Assembly (NCBI RefSeq): GCF_013410345.1
Contig: NZ_JACCFJ010000001.1
Location: 1,959,001 to 2,023,000, forward strand
DNA length: 64,000 nt
DNA from: Saccharopolyspora hordei
Lineage (GTDB): Bacteria > Actinomycetota > Actinomycetes > Mycobacteriales > Pseudonocardiaceae
Direction: 5' to 3'
Within the stretch, counting starts at the first letter, position 1. Each line of letters starts with the position of its first letter. Below, in pieces: positions 25,739 to 34,366 of the stretch. Both the position numbers and the translations under genes were made by a program. The notes under the pieces are model-generated. The model searched no databases. It was not told where the DNA came from and worked only from the letters and a program-made list of their open reading frames with translations.

Positions 25739-27220
25739 ATGCTGACTGGCCGGATCTCGTTCATCGGTGCCGGTCCGGGCGCGGCCGACCTGATCACGGT
25801 CCGCGGCGCGCGGCGGATCGCCGAAGCCGACGTCGTCGTGTGGTCCGCGAACGTGGTCGCGCCGGAGTGCGTCCAGGAGCACGCGCGCAGCGACGCCGAG
25901 CTGATCGACTCCTCCCGCCTCACCCACGAGCAAGCCCTGGAGGTCTACCGCCGCGCCGAGCGGGACAAGCTCAAGGTGGTCCGCGTGCACTCCGGCGACC
26001 CGTCGATGTGGAGCGCGATCCAGGACCAGCACGACGCGTGCACGCGGATGAACGTCGAGGTCGAGATCGTGCCCGGCGTGCAGGCGTTCACCGCGGCGGC
26101 GGCCGCGGTCGGCCGCGAGCTCACCGCGCCGGAGGGCTCCCAGTCGCTGGTGGTGACCCGCGTGGACGGCAGCCGGACGTCGACCGGGGAGGAGGTGCGC
26201 GAGTTCGCCAAGCACGGCAGCACGATGGCGGTGTTCCTGTCCGCCTCGCGCACCGGCCAGCTGGTCGAGGAGCTGCGCGCCGGCGGCTACCCGGACGACA
26301 CGCCGGTGCTGGTCGCCTACAAGGTCACCTGGCCCGACGAGATGCTGGTGCGCACCACGATCGGCGAGCTGGAGAAGACGGTCAAGCAGCGCAAGCTGTG
26401 GCGGAACACGCTGTTCATCGTCGGCAAGAGCCTCGCGGGCGGCGGGTCCCGCGCGCACTCCTACCTCGCCCGCACCTACCGCCGCGCGGCGGAAGCCCCG
26501 GCGCGCCCCACGACCCCGCGCCGCTCCTCCCACCGGTCCGGCCCGGGACGGCGCAGCGCCGAGCCGGACGCGGAGGACCCGCGCCGCGGCACCGCGGTGC
26601 GGGCGTCCGACGTGGCCTGGTGGGCGGTGCGCGACTGGCAGGAGAGCGCGCGCGGAACGGCCCGCGTGGCAGCCTCCCGCTCGAGCGCGCGCCGCGTGGA
26701 CGCCGCGCAGACGCCGCTGTTCGGCACGGACGTCGCCGTGCAGCCGAGCGCGCCCGCGGTCGCGCAGCCGGTGAGCGCGGCGTCGGGCGCGCCGGCTCCG
26801 GTCGCGGTCCGTGCCGAGGTGGCGTCGGGACCGCACGAGGACACCGCCGCGAGCGCTCCGGACCCGGCGGTGTCGAGCGAGCCGGTTCCCGCCGCGCCGG
26901 AGCAGGAGCCCGCGGCGAGCGCTCCCGAGCCCGCTGAGCAGGCCGTCCGCGCCGAGGCGGCGTCGCGGCGGACCTCCGCGGCGAGCACCACGACCACCCG
27001 CGCCACCGCGAAGGCCGCCCCCGCCAAGCGGACCACGACGAAGGCGAAGAAGAGCACCGGGACCACGAAGAGCACCGGGACCACGAAGAGCACTGCGACC
27101 GCGAAGAGCACTGCGACCGCGAAGACCGGGACCGGGAAGCGGACGAAGTCGGCGACGACGGCGAAGAGGACCACCGCGAAGCGCCGGACCGCGGCGAAGC
27201 CGGACGACCAGGCCGAGTGA
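25739..27220 (+). CDS. cobM: Precorrin-4 C11-methyltransferase CobM with a long histone H1-like C-terminal tail
   Basis: A 493-residue protein. Residues 1 to about 255 are a complete SAM-dependent CobM: GRISFIGAGPGAADLITVRG at the N-terminus, RVHSGDPSMWSAIQDQ, IVPGVQAFTAAAAAVGRELT and NTLFIVGKSL. The length of this part equals normal CobM proteins. The remaining 240 residues are low-complexity: an Arg/Ser/Pro segment, a W-rich patch (SDVAWWAVRDWQES, about 293-306), an Ala/Pro/Glu segment, and a Lys/Thr/Ala/Ser tail resembling histone H1 or HupB tails. The tail includes four 18-base repeats (27050-27121, residues 438-461; KSTGTT and KSTATA). ATG 25739 follows GGAAGAGGAG. A second, normal-length cobM lies at 48.1 kb, so this is one of two paralogues. 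Confidence 0.9.
   Translation: MLTGRISFIGAGPGAADLITVRGARRIAEADVVVWSANVVAPECVQEHARSDAELIDSSRLTHEQALEVYRRAERDKLKVVRVHSGDPSMWSAIQDQHDACTRMNVEVEIVPGVQAFTAAAAAVGRELTAPEGSQSLVVTRVDGSRTSTGEEVREFAKHGSTMAVFLSASRTGQLVEELRAGGYPDDTPVLVAYKVTWPDEMLVRTTIGELEKTVKQRKLWRNTLFIVGKSLAGGGSRAHSYLARTYRRAAEAPARPTTPRRSSHRSGPGRRSAEPDAEDPRRGTAVRASDVAWWAVRDWQESARGTARVAASRSSARRVDAAQTPLFGTDVAVQPSAPAVAQPVSAASGAPAPVAVRAEVASGPHEDTAASAPDPAVSSEPVPAAPEQEPAASAPEPAEQAVRAEAASRRTSAASTTTTRATAKAAPAKRTTTKAKKSTGTTKSTGTTKSTATAKSTATAKTGTGKRTKSATTAKRTTAKRRTAAKPDDQAE
27050..27121 (+). repeat. Four 18-bp tandem repeats encoding the Lys/Ser/Thr tail of CobM
   Basis: Two identical units (27050-27067, 27068-27085) encode KSTGTT, and two further identical units (27086-27103, 27104-27121) encode KSTATA. 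The pairwise identity suggests two recent duplications and possible length variation between strains. Confidence 0.88.
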
Positions 27221-27421
27221 CGCGGCGGCACCGCGGTCGTGCTCGAGCGCCCGGCGCGACACCGTCCGAAGTAGACGCCGACCGCGCCGTCGGCGTGTGC
27301 GCACCAGCCCCCGGAGCGGGTGGCAGCAGTATGGGAGAGGACAGCGAGGAACGCGGCCGCCGGTCGCGCGTTCGGGGTCGGTGGGACGCGCGGTCGCGGT
27401 CACCGAGGTGAGGTGGGTGAC

Positions 27422-28624
27422 GTGGCAGTCACGGTGATCGGGATCGACGGCGGTGCCCTGCCCCAGGGCGCTGCGCAGGCGCTGGAGTCGGCGCGGCTGG
27501 TGGTCGGGGGCAAGCGGCACCTCGACGCGCACGCGCCTGACCACGCGCGCAGGGTCGAGCTGGGGCCGCTGGAACCGGCGCTCAACGCCCTCTCCGCGCT
27601 GTCCGGCGACGAGCACGGGGTGGTGCTCGCCTCCGGCGATCCCGGCTTCTTCGGGGCGGTGCGCGCGCTGCGCGAGCGCGGCATCCGGTGCGAGGTGCTG
27701 CCGTCGACGTCGAGCGTGCAGCAGCTGATGGCCCGCGTCGGGCGCTCGTGGGACGACGTGGTCGTGGTCAACGCCACCGCCCAGGACCTCCCCCGGGCGA
27801 TCAACGTCTGCCGCGCGCGTCCGGCGGTGGTGGTGCTGACGACCGCGCCGAAGGCCGGGCCCGCGCAGATCGGCTCGGGGCTCAAGGGGTGGCGGCGCAC
27901 CATGGTGGTCGCCGAAGACCTGGGCGGTGCGAACGAGTCGGTGGTCACCCTGGACCCGGCCGAGGCGGCCGAGCGGACCTGGCGCGAGCCGAACATCGTG
28001 CTGTCCCTGGCGGACCTGGACGCGGTGCCGCACCGCGGCTGGATCGTCGGCGGCGAACCGGTGCCGCCGGCCGGTGGCTGGGCGCTGCCCGAGGACGAGT
28101 TCTCGCACCGCGACGGGGCGATCACCCAGTCCGAGGTGCGGGCCGTGGCGCTGGCCAAGCTCGCCCCGCGGCCGGGGACCCTGGTGTGGGACGTCGGCGC
28201 GGGGTGCGGGTCGGTGGCCGTGGAGTGCGCCCGGATGGGCGCGGCGGTGATCGCGGTGGAGTCCGACGAGGCGCAGGCGGTGCGGCTGGTGACCAACGCG
28301 ACCCACCACGGCGTGGACGTCCGTGTGGAGGAGGGCGAGATGCCGCGGGCGCTGCGGGACCTGCCCCGCCCGGACTCGATCTTCGTCGGCTCCGGCGGCA
28401 GCGACGTCGTCGCGGCGTGCGCGCACGCGGGCGCGACGCGCGTCGTGGTGGCGCTGGCGGCGCTGGACCGGGTCGGACCGACCCGCGACGCGCTGCGCTC
28501 CGCGGGCTACGAGGTGGAGGGCGTGCAGATCTCCGCGAACCGCCTGGCCGAACTGCCCGACGGCGCGTCCCGGCTCGACGCGGCCGACCCGGTGGTGCTG
28601 GTCTCCGGCTGGAAGAAGCAGTAG
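27422..28624 (+). CDS. cobL: Precorrin-6Y C5,15-methyltransferase CobL (CbiE-CbiT), first copy
   Basis: A 400-residue bifunctional enzyme that methylates C5 and C15 and decarboxylates the C12 acetate. The N-terminal CbiE-type domain has VIGIDGGALP and LASGDPGFFG. The C-terminal CbiT domain has the SAM-binding LVWDVGAGCGSVAVECARMG. GTG 27422 has GAGGTG 6 bases upstream. Its sequence style (short CbiE part, TAPKAGPAQIGSGLKGW insert) resembles the Streptomyces type, unlike the second cobL at 48.8 kb. It lies between the first cobM and cbiG-cobJ on the same strand, probably one transcript. The 200 bases separating it from cobM hold nothing recognisable. Confidence 0.92.
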   Translation: MAVTVIGIDGGALPQGAAQALESARLVVGGKRHLDAHAPDHARRVELGPLEPALNALSALSGDEHGVVLASGDPGFFGAVRALRERGIRCEVLPSTSSVQQLMARVGRSWDDVVVVNATAQDLPRAINVCRARPAVVVLTTAPKAGPAQIGSGLKGWRRTMVVAEDLGGANESVVTLDPAEAAERTWREPNIVLSLADLDAVPHRGWIVGGEPVPPAGGWALPEDEFSHRDGAITQSEVRAVALAKLAPRPGTLVWDVGAGCGSVAVECARMGAAVIAVESDEAQAVRLVTNATHHGVDVRVEEGEMPRALRDLPRPDSIFVGSGGSDVVAACAHAGATRVVVALAALDRVGPTRDALRSAGYEVEGVQISANRLAELPDGASRLDAADPVVLVSGWKKQ

Positions 28625-28689
28625 GACGCCGCCCGTCGCGCGGGTGGGACGATGCGGGAGGAGGCAGTCGACCAGGCAGGGGAGGACCA

Positions 28690-30435
28690 GTGATCGGTCT
28701 GTTCGCGACGACCGCGGCCGGACGGCGCGCCGCCGCTGAGGTCGCCGGCCGGCTGGGCCCGGACGCGGTCCTGGCCGACGGGCCGATCGGGTCCGCCGTG
28801 CGGCGCCTCTGGGACCACCTCGACGCGGCGGTGTTCTTCCTGGCCAGCGGGCCGGCGGTGCGGCTGGTCGCGCCGCTGCTGCGGGACGAGCGCACCGACC
28901 CGGCCGTGGTCTGCGTGGACGACGAGCGGCGGTTCGCCATCGCGCTCACCGGTGCGGCCGGCGCGCTCGCCGAGCAGGTCGCCGACGTCCTCGACTGCCG
29001 GCCGGTGGTCACCACGGCCTCCGACGGCACCGGCACCAGCCCGCTGGACGAGCTGGTCGAGCAGCTCGACGCCGCGGTGGACGGTGACCTGGCCGGTTGC
29101 GGGGCGGCGGTGCTCGACGGCGCACCGGTGCGCCTGGTCAACCCGCACGGCTTCCCGCTGCCCGCGCTGCCGCCCAACGTCTCCCCGGACGTCGAGGCGC
29201 CGTGGTGGACGGTGGTGATCGACGACCGCCGCCCGACCGAGCGGGAGCAGCGGACGCTGCGGCTGGTCCCGCGCACGCTCGTGGTCGGGGTCGGCGCGGC
29301 GCGCGGGGTGTCGCGCACCGCGGTGACCGAGACCATCGCCCTGCTGGACAGCGAGCACGGCCTGGACCCGCGCGCGATCCGGGCGATCGCCAGCGCGGAC
29401 CGCAAGGCCGACGAGGCCGGCGTCCTGGAGGCGGTGCAGGACCTCGGGTTCTGGCACTCCGCGGACGGGGGTGACGAGCTGGCGCTGCTGACCTACCCGT
29501 CCGAGGTGCTCGCCGCCGTCGAGGTCCCGCACCCGAGCGCGGCGGTGGGCGCGGTGACCGGCACCCCCAGCGTGGCGGAGGCCTCGGCGCTGCACGCCGC
29601 GGCCGAGCTCGGCTACGGCGCCCCGGTCGAGCTGGTCGTGCCCAAGACCACGGGCGACGGGGTGACCGTGGCCGCCGCCCGGATCCGCCCCCGCGGGCGG
29701 CTGGCGCTCATCGGCATCGGCCCCGGGGCGGCCGACCTGCGCGTGCCGCGCGCCGACGCCGAGCTGCGCCGCGCCTCCGTCGTCGTCGGCCTGGACCAGT
29801 ACGTCGACCAGGTGCGGCACCTGCTGCGACCGGGCACCGAGGTGCGCACCAGCGGCGTGGGCGAGGAGGAGGCCCGCGCGAGCGAGGCGGTCGCCCTGGC
29901 CCGCGAGGGGCGCGCGGTGGCGCTCGTCGGGTCCGGCGACGCCGGGGTGTACGCGATGGCCGGCCCGGCCCTGGAGAAGGCCGACGTCGACATCGAGGTC
30001 GTCGGGGTGCCGGGGGTGACCGCGGTCTTGGCGGCGTCGGCCCTGCTCGGCGCGCCGCTCGGGCACGACCACGTGCTCATCAGCCTGTCCGACCTGCGCA
30101 CGCCGTGGGCGGTCATCGAACGCCGGGTGCGCGCGGCGGCCGAGGGCGACCTCGTGGTCTGCCTGTACAACCCCCGTTCCGGGCAGCGGGACTGGCAGCT
30201 GGCCCGCGCGCTGGAGATCCTCGCCGAGCACCGCCCGGCGACGACCCCGGTCGGCGCGGTGCAGCGGGCGACCCGGGCGGGCCAGCGGGTCTGGTGCGCC
30301 CCGATCAGCGAGTTCGACCCGGCCGAGGTGGACATGTCCACCGTGGTGGTCGTGGGCTCCTCGCAGTCCACAGTGGTCGGTCATCGGATGGTCACCCCGC
30401 GCGGCTACCGCTGGATGGCCACCGACGTCCCCTGA
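28690..30435 (+). CDS. cobJ: CbiG-CobJ fusion: cobalt-precorrin-5A hydrolase domain plus precorrin-3B C17-methyltransferase
   Basis: A 581-residue fusion. Residues 1 to about 330 are CbiG-like: IGLFATTAAGRRAA, the central domain VFFLASGPAVRLVAPLL, and the C-terminal CbiG domain VVGVGAARGVSRTAVTE. CbiG opens the delta-lactone and releases acetaldehyde in the oxygen-independent ring contraction. Residues about 335-581 are CobJ: GRLALIGIGPGAADLRVPRA, LVGSGDAGVYAMA, LGHDHVLISLSDLRTPW and CLYNPRSGQR. Such fusions are familiar in Streptomyces. GTG 28690 follows GGGGAGGA. A second CobJ, fused instead to CobI, lies at 43 kb, with the oxygen-type CobG nearby, so two ring-contraction routes are encoded. 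Confidence 0.94.
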   Translation: MIGLFATTAAGRRAAAEVAGRLGPDAVLADGPIGSAVRRLWDHLDAAVFFLASGPAVRLVAPLLRDERTDPAVVCVDDERRFAIALTGAAGALAEQVADVLDCRPVVTTASDGTGTSPLDELVEQLDAAVDGDLAGCGAAVLDGAPVRLVNPHGFPLPALPPNVSPDVEAPWWTVVIDDRRPTEREQRTLRLVPRTLVVGVGAARGVSRTAVTETIALLDSEHGLDPRAIRAIASADRKADEAGVLEAVQDLGFWHSADGGDELALLTYPSEVLAAVEVPHPSAAVGAVTGTPSVAEASALHAAAELGYGAPVELVVPKTTGDGVTVAAARIRPRGRLALIGIGPGAADLRVPRADAELRRASVVVGLDQYVDQVRHLLRPGTEVRTSGVGEEEARASEAVALAREGRAVALVGSGDAGVYAMAGPALEKADVDIEVVGVPGVTAVLAASALLGAPLGHDHVLISLSDLRTPWAVIERRVRAAAEGDLVVCLYNPRSGQRDWQLARALEILAEHRPATTPVGAVQRATRAGQRVWCAPISEFDPAEVDMSTVVVVGSSQSTVVGHRMVTPRGYRWMATDVP

Positions 30436-30477
30436 CGCGCGTTGGTCCGCGGCCGGGGTCGGTGGCAGGCTGGCGGG

Positions 30478-31920
30478 GTGGTTGGACACATGTCACCGGA
30501 GGAGTTCCGGGTCTTCGGCAGGCAGGTCGTCGACTGGATCGCCGACTACCACGCCGGCATCGAGTCGCACCCGGTCCGGTCGCAGGTGCGGCCGGGCGAG
30601 GTCCGGGCGCAGCTGCCCGCGCACCCGCCCGAGCGGGGCGAGCCGTTCGAGGAGGTGCTGCGCGACCTCGACGAGGTGCTGCTGCCCGGGGTGACGCACT
30701 GGCAGCACCCCAGCTTCTTCGCCTACTTCCCGGCCAACGCCAGCGGTCCCGCCATCCTCGGCGACCTGCTCTCCAGCGGGCTCGGCGTGCAGGGCATGGT
30801 GTGGGCGACCAGCCCGGCCTGCACCGAGCTGGAGACCGTCGTGGTGGACTGGATGGCCGAGCTGCTCGGGCTGCCCGAGCACTTCCGCACCGACGCGGCG
30901 GGCGGTGGTGTCATCCAGGACTCCGCGTCGAGCGCCGCCCTGGTGGCCTGCCTGGCCGCGCTGCAGCGGGTCAGCGGCGGCGACGTCGCGGCGAAGGGCA
31001 TCACCCGGCGGCACACCCTCTACGTCTCCGAGCACACCCACTCGTCCCTGGAGCGGGCCGCGCGGATGGTGGGCATCGGCGCGGACAACGTGCGGGTCGT
31101 CGCCGTCGACCCGGGCACGCTCGGCATGGACCCGCAGCACCTGGACGACCTCATCGCCGAGGACCTCGCGGCCGGTGCGGTGCCCACCCTGGTGTGCGCG
31201 ACGGTCGGCACCACGTCGACCACCGCGATCGACCCGGTCCGCGCTGTCGGGGAGGTGTGCCGGCGGCGCGGGGTCTGGCTGCACGTCGACGCGGCGTACG
31301 CGGGCGTGGCGGCGATCTGCCCCGAGCTGCGCTGGATCAACGACGGGGTCGGCGAGTTCGCCGACTCCTACTGCACCAACGCGCACAAGTGGCTGCTGAC
31401 CAACTTCGACTGCAGCCTGCTGTGGCTGGCCGACCGCGGGCCGCTGGTCGACGCGCTGTCGATCCTGCCGGAGTACCTGCGCAACCCGGCCACCCTGTCC
31501 GGTGAGGTGATCGACTACCGCGACTGGCAGGTGCCGCTGGGACGGCGGTTCCGGGCGCTGAAGCTGTGGTCAGTGCTGCGCTGGTACGGGGCCAGCGGGT
31601 TGCGCGAGCACATCCGCACCGGGGTGGGGCTCGCGCAGGAGTTCGCCGACTGGGTGCGCGAGGACCCCCGCTTCGAGCTGCTGGAGCCGCACCCGCTGGG
31701 ACTGGTGTGCTTCCGGCCGCGGTTCCCGGAGCTGTCGCCGGAGCAGGCGGAGGAGCGCACGCACGAGGTCATGGAGTCGCTCAACGCCTCCGGGGAGCTG
31801 TACCTGACGCACACCAAGGTGGACGGCCGGACGGTGCTGCGGTTCGCGGTGGGGTCGCCGCAGACCGAGCGCCGGCACGTGCTCGCCGCGTGGAAGCGCA
31901 TCCAGGAGGCGGTCGGCTAG
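30478..31920 (+). CDS. Group II PLP-dependent amino acid decarboxylase (aromatic-L-amino-acid decarboxylase type)
   Basis: A 480-residue pyridoxal-phosphate decarboxylase. Family features are THWQHPSFFAYFPANAS, GVIQDSASSAALVACLAA, SEHTHSS (His186 or 188 stacking on PLP), LHVDAAYAG (Asp271 binding the pyridine nitrogen), and Lys304 in TNAHKWLLTNFDCS forming the internal aldimine. The likely substrates are tryptophan, phenylalanine, tyrosine or DOPA. It starts 42 bases after cbiG-cobJ. It is not the group that makes threonine-phosphate-derived aminopropanol for cobalamin, so adjacency to cob genes may be fortuitous. GTG 30478 is chosen; ATG 30490 is also possible. The 3' 351 bases are overlapped by an antisense membrane-protein frame. 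Confidence 0.92.
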   Translation: MVGHMSPEEFRVFGRQVVDWIADYHAGIESHPVRSQVRPGEVRAQLPAHPPERGEPFEEVLRDLDEVLLPGVTHWQHPSFFAYFPANASGPAILGDLLSSGLGVQGMVWATSPACTELETVVVDWMAELLGLPEHFRTDAAGGGVIQDSASSAALVACLAALQRVSGGDVAAKGITRRHTLYVSEHTHSSLERAARMVGIGADNVRVVAVDPGTLGMDPQHLDDLIAEDLAAGAVPTLVCATVGTTSTTAIDPVRAVGEVCRRRGVWLHVDAAYAGVAAICPELRWINDGVGEFADSYCTNAHKWLLTNFDCSLLWLADRGPLVDALSILPEYLRNPATLSGEVIDYRDWQVPLGRRFRALKLWSVLRWYGASGLREHIRTGVGLAQEFADWVREDPRFELLEPHPLGLVCFRPRFPELSPEQAEERTHEVMESLNASGELYLTHTKVDGRTVLRFAVGSPQTERRHVLAAWKRIQEAVG

Positions 31921-32433
31921 CCGGCCCGCGACCAGCGCGCACCCGCCGAGCACGAGCAGGTTCCCGGGCCGCTCGCCCGCGGCGGCGGCGTGCAGGGCGT
32001 GCACGGCCGCACCGGTCGGTGGCGCCCAGGAACCCGGGACGAGGCCGGGCAGCAGCACGACCGCCGCGAGCACCGGGCCGCCCACCGCGGCGCACAGCAG
32101 CCCGACGGACAGCACGGCGAGCGTGGCCGGCGGTCCGGCCAGCAGCAGCGCGGACGCCTGCTCCGGCGTGGTCGCGCGGGCCGCCGCGAGGAGGGTCACC
32201 GCGCAGGCGGCCAGCAGGTCCGCGGCGAACCGGGCCACCGGGTCCGGACCCGGCCGCGCCGCGAGCGCGACACCGGCGACGCACAGCGCGGTGCCGGCGG
32301 CGAGGTCGCCGAGCAGGGCCACCCCGCAGAGCGCGACCCGCGGGCTGCGGACCAGACCCGCCAGCTCGGCACCGGTCCGCCGGGGCAGGTCGCCGGTGCG
32401 CGACCCCCGGTCTTCCGGTGGGTTCGAGGACAT
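31570..32433 (-). CDS. Unknown multi-pass membrane protein, with a read-through tail antisense to the decarboxylase gene
   Basis: A 287-residue frame. Residues 40 to about 170 hold five to six hydrophobic Ala/Leu/Val segments (VALCGVALLGDLAAGTALCV, LLAACAVTLLAAARA, LAVLSVGLLCAAVGGPVLAA, LVLGGCALVAGRLA). No family is recognised; ABC-permease-like or small integral membrane protein are possibilities. ATG 32433 is preceded by TAGCGT and a 7-base gap, a leaderless promoter geometry that supports the gene. The hydrophobic part ends where the decarboxylase stop lies (31920). The next 117 residues are Arg/His/Pro-rich antisense sequence with no stop until 31570, so the natural stop was probably lost. 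Confidence 0.6.
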   Translation of the reverse strand: MSSNPPEDRGSRTGDLPRRTGAELAGLVRSPRVALCGVALLGDLAAGTALCVAGVALAARPGPDPVARFAADLLAACAVTLLAAARATTPEQASALLLAGPPATLAVLSVGLLCAAVGGPVLAAVVLLPGLVPGSWAPPTGAAVHALHAAAAGERPGNLLVLGGCALVAGRLADRLLDALPRGEHVPALGLRRPHREPQHRPAVHLGVRQVQLPGGVERLHDLVRALLRLLRRQLREPRPEAHQSQRVRLQQLEAGVLAHPVGELLREPHPGADVLAQPAGPVPAQH

Positions 32434-32440
32434 GCCGGTG

Positions 32441-32446
32441 ACGCTA
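32441..32446 (-). promoter_or_regulatory. -10 box (TAGCGT) of the leaderless membrane-protein transcript
   Basis: Read on the minus strand, TAGCGT ends 7 bases before ATG 32433 and no ribosome binding site is present. It faces the histidine kinase promoter across 107 bases. Confidence 0.45.
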
Positions 32447-32553
32447 GGCGCGCGCCGGACCTGCGGGGATGGCGCTGGCTCCCGATCGGGGGTGGACTTC
32501 CCTCCACCCCCGGTTCGGCAGCTGAGTGCAAGGTCCGGACCGCGGCGGCGCAC

Positions 32554-32559
32554 GACAAT
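32554..32559 (+). promoter_or_regulatory. -10 box (GACAAT) of the leaderless histidine kinase transcript
   Basis: GACAAT ends 7 bases before ATG 32567. There is no Shine-Dalgarno sequence, consistent with leaderless translation. Confidence 0.45.
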
Positions 32560-32566
32560 GATCCCC

Positions 32567-34366
32567 ATGTGGATGACAACTGCGCGGCGCGGAGCCGCGG
32601 TCGCCCTGCTGTCGCTGGCCGGACCGCTGCTCTTCGTCGCCTACGCGCTGGGCCTGTGCGTGTCGACGCTGGGCTCGCCGTGGCTGGGGGAGCGGGTCGT
32701 GGGGTGGTGCCGGGCCGCGGTCGACCGGGCCCGCCGGCTGGCCGGTGAGTGGTGCGAGGTGCCGATCGCCTCGCCGTACCGCCCGGCCCCGCCGGCCCCG
32801 CAGCCGGACGCCGAAGGCTGGTACCGCTACGAGAAGACGCTGTACCGGACACCGCGCGTGCCGCGCTACCTGCTGCGGGTGCACTGGCTGGCGGAGGACC
32901 CGGCGACCGGCCGGGACATGAGCTGGCTGCTGCTCGGCACGGTCGTCGGACCGCTGCTGGGGCTGCTGGCCGTCCTCGGTGGCCAGCCCGTGCTCCGGGC
33001 CTACGGGCGGTGGACGCGCACCCGGCTGGCCCCGGCCGAGCCGCGGCCGTGGCAGCTGTGGGTCAACCGCGGGCTGCGCGACCTCTGGCGGCTGGCCGTG
33101 CTCGCCCTGCTGGCGGTCGTGCACACCGCGTGCGGTGTGGTGCTGGTCGTCCTGTTCGTGCTCACCCACGTGCTCGGCGCGTTCCTGTGGTGGCCCTGGT
33201 GCGCGGCGCTCGCCCAGCGCCTGGCCGGGCTGGGGCGGCGGCTCGCCGGGACCTGGTCGGGCACGCCGGTGGACGAGCTGTACCGGCCGCTGGTCGAGCC
33301 GGTGCCCACCGCCGACGGCTTCTACCGGGTGGGGCGCGAACTGCGCAGGTCCCCGCGCCCGGCGCTGCGGCGGGCCCGCTACCGGCGTGCGATGACCGAT
33401 CCGGCGACCGGGCGGGACGTGCTGTGGCTGCTCGGCGACGGTCCGGTCACCGCCCTGCTGCTGGCGCCGGTCGTGGCGCTGTGCTGGGGCTTCGCGTGGG
33501 GACTGTGGATCCCGTTCTGGGTGTGGGTCGGGCGGTTCTTCGCCGACTACCCGTCGCCGTGGGAGCACGTGTGGGCGCCCGCGAAGTGGCTCGCGGACAC
33601 CCCGCTGCTCGGGGGGCCGCTGGGGCTGCTGTGCGGTGCGGCCGTGCTCGCCCTCGCCCCGGTGCTGCTGCGCCTGCACGGCCGCTGGACGCGCGCGCTG
33701 CTGGCGCCCACCGAGAAGGCGCGGCTGGCGGCACGGGTCCAGCGGCTCGCCGAGACCCGCGCCGACGCGGTCGACGCCGAGGATGCCGAGCTGCGCCGCA
33801 TCGAACGCGACCTGCACGACGGCGTCCAGGCCCGGCTGGTGGCGCTCGGGCTGAAGCTCTCCGCCGCCGAGCAGCTGGTGGAGCGGGAACCGGAGCGCGC
33901 CCGGGAACTGCTGGGCGAGACCAAGGCGGACTCCGGTGCGGCGCTGGCCGAGCTGCGGTCGCTGGTCCGCGGCATCCGGCCCCCGGTGCTCACCGAGCGC
34001 GGGCTGGTCGACGCGGTCCGCGCGGTGGCGCTGGACCTGGTGGTGCCCGTCGAGGTCGAGGCCGACGTGCCGGGGCGGTGCCCGTCGGCGATCGAGGCCG
34101 CCGCCTACTTCGCGACCCTGGAGCTGATCACGAACGCGGTCAAGCACGGCCGCGCGGAGTCGGTCCGCGTCCAGCTGCGGCACGCCGACCACGTGCTGCG
34201 GGTCGTGGTCACCGACGACGGCGTGGGCGGTGCCGATCCCGAACTGGGCGGAGGTCTGCGCGGGATCCGCCGCCGCATCGGTACGTTCGACGGGACCCTG
34301 GAACTGACCAGCCCACGCGGTGGTCCGACCGCGGCGATGATGGAGATCCCGTGCGAGTTGTCCTAG
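32567..34366 (+). CDS. Sensor histidine kinase of the NarL-partner (HisKA_3) type with two tandem sensor modules
   Basis: A 599-residue membrane kinase. The sensor part contains two similar modules. Each has a hydrophobic pair, a soluble segment with Y-R-P...P-x-x-D-G-W/F-YR, and an S/A-MTDPATGRDVLWLL-type motif (about residues 60-125 and 235-290). The catalytic part has the HisKA_3 box RRIERDLHDGVQARLVALGL with phospho-acceptor His417, and the HATPase domain with ELITNAVKHG, DDGVGG and GGLRGIRRRI. ATG 32567 lies behind a leaderless promoter. Its end overlaps the response regulator by 16 bases, so the pair is cotranscribed. The signal is unknown; such intramembrane-sensing kinases often respond to envelope stress. 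Confidence 0.93.
   Translation: MWMTTARRGAAVALLSLAGPLLFVAYALGLCVSTLGSPWLGERVVGWCRAAVDRARRLAGEWCEVPIASPYRPAPPAPQPDAEGWYRYEKTLYRTPRVPRYLLRVHWLAEDPATGRDMSWLLLGTVVGPLLGLLAVLGGQPVLRAYGRWTRTRLAPAEPRPWQLWVNRGLRDLWRLAVLALLAVVHTACGVVLVVLFVLTHVLGAFLWWPWCAALAQRLAGLGRRLAGTWSGTPVDELYRPLVEPVPTADGFYRVGRELRRSPRPALRRARYRRAMTDPATGRDVLWLLGDGPVTALLLAPVVALCWGFAWGLWIPFWVWVGRFFADYPSPWEHVWAPAKWLADTPLLGGPLGLLCGAAVLALAPVLLRLHGRWTRALLAPTEKARLAARVQRLAETRADAVDAEDAELRRIERDLHDGVQARLVALGLKLSAAEQLVEREPERARELLGETKADSGAALAELRSLVRGIRPPVLTERGLVDAVRAVALDLVVPVEVEADVPGRCPSAIEAAAYFATLELITNAVKHGRAESVRVQLRHADHVLRVVVTDDGVGGADPELGGGLRGIRRRIGTFDGTLELTSPRGGPTAAMMEIPCELS

Noticed and set aside
30478-31920. Assigning the decarboxylase to cobalamin side-chain (aminopropanol) synthesis
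   Set aside because: The CobD/PduX-type threonine-phosphate decarboxylase belongs to a different PLP fold group. This protein has aromatic-amino-acid decarboxylase signatures, so only proximity links it to the cob genes.
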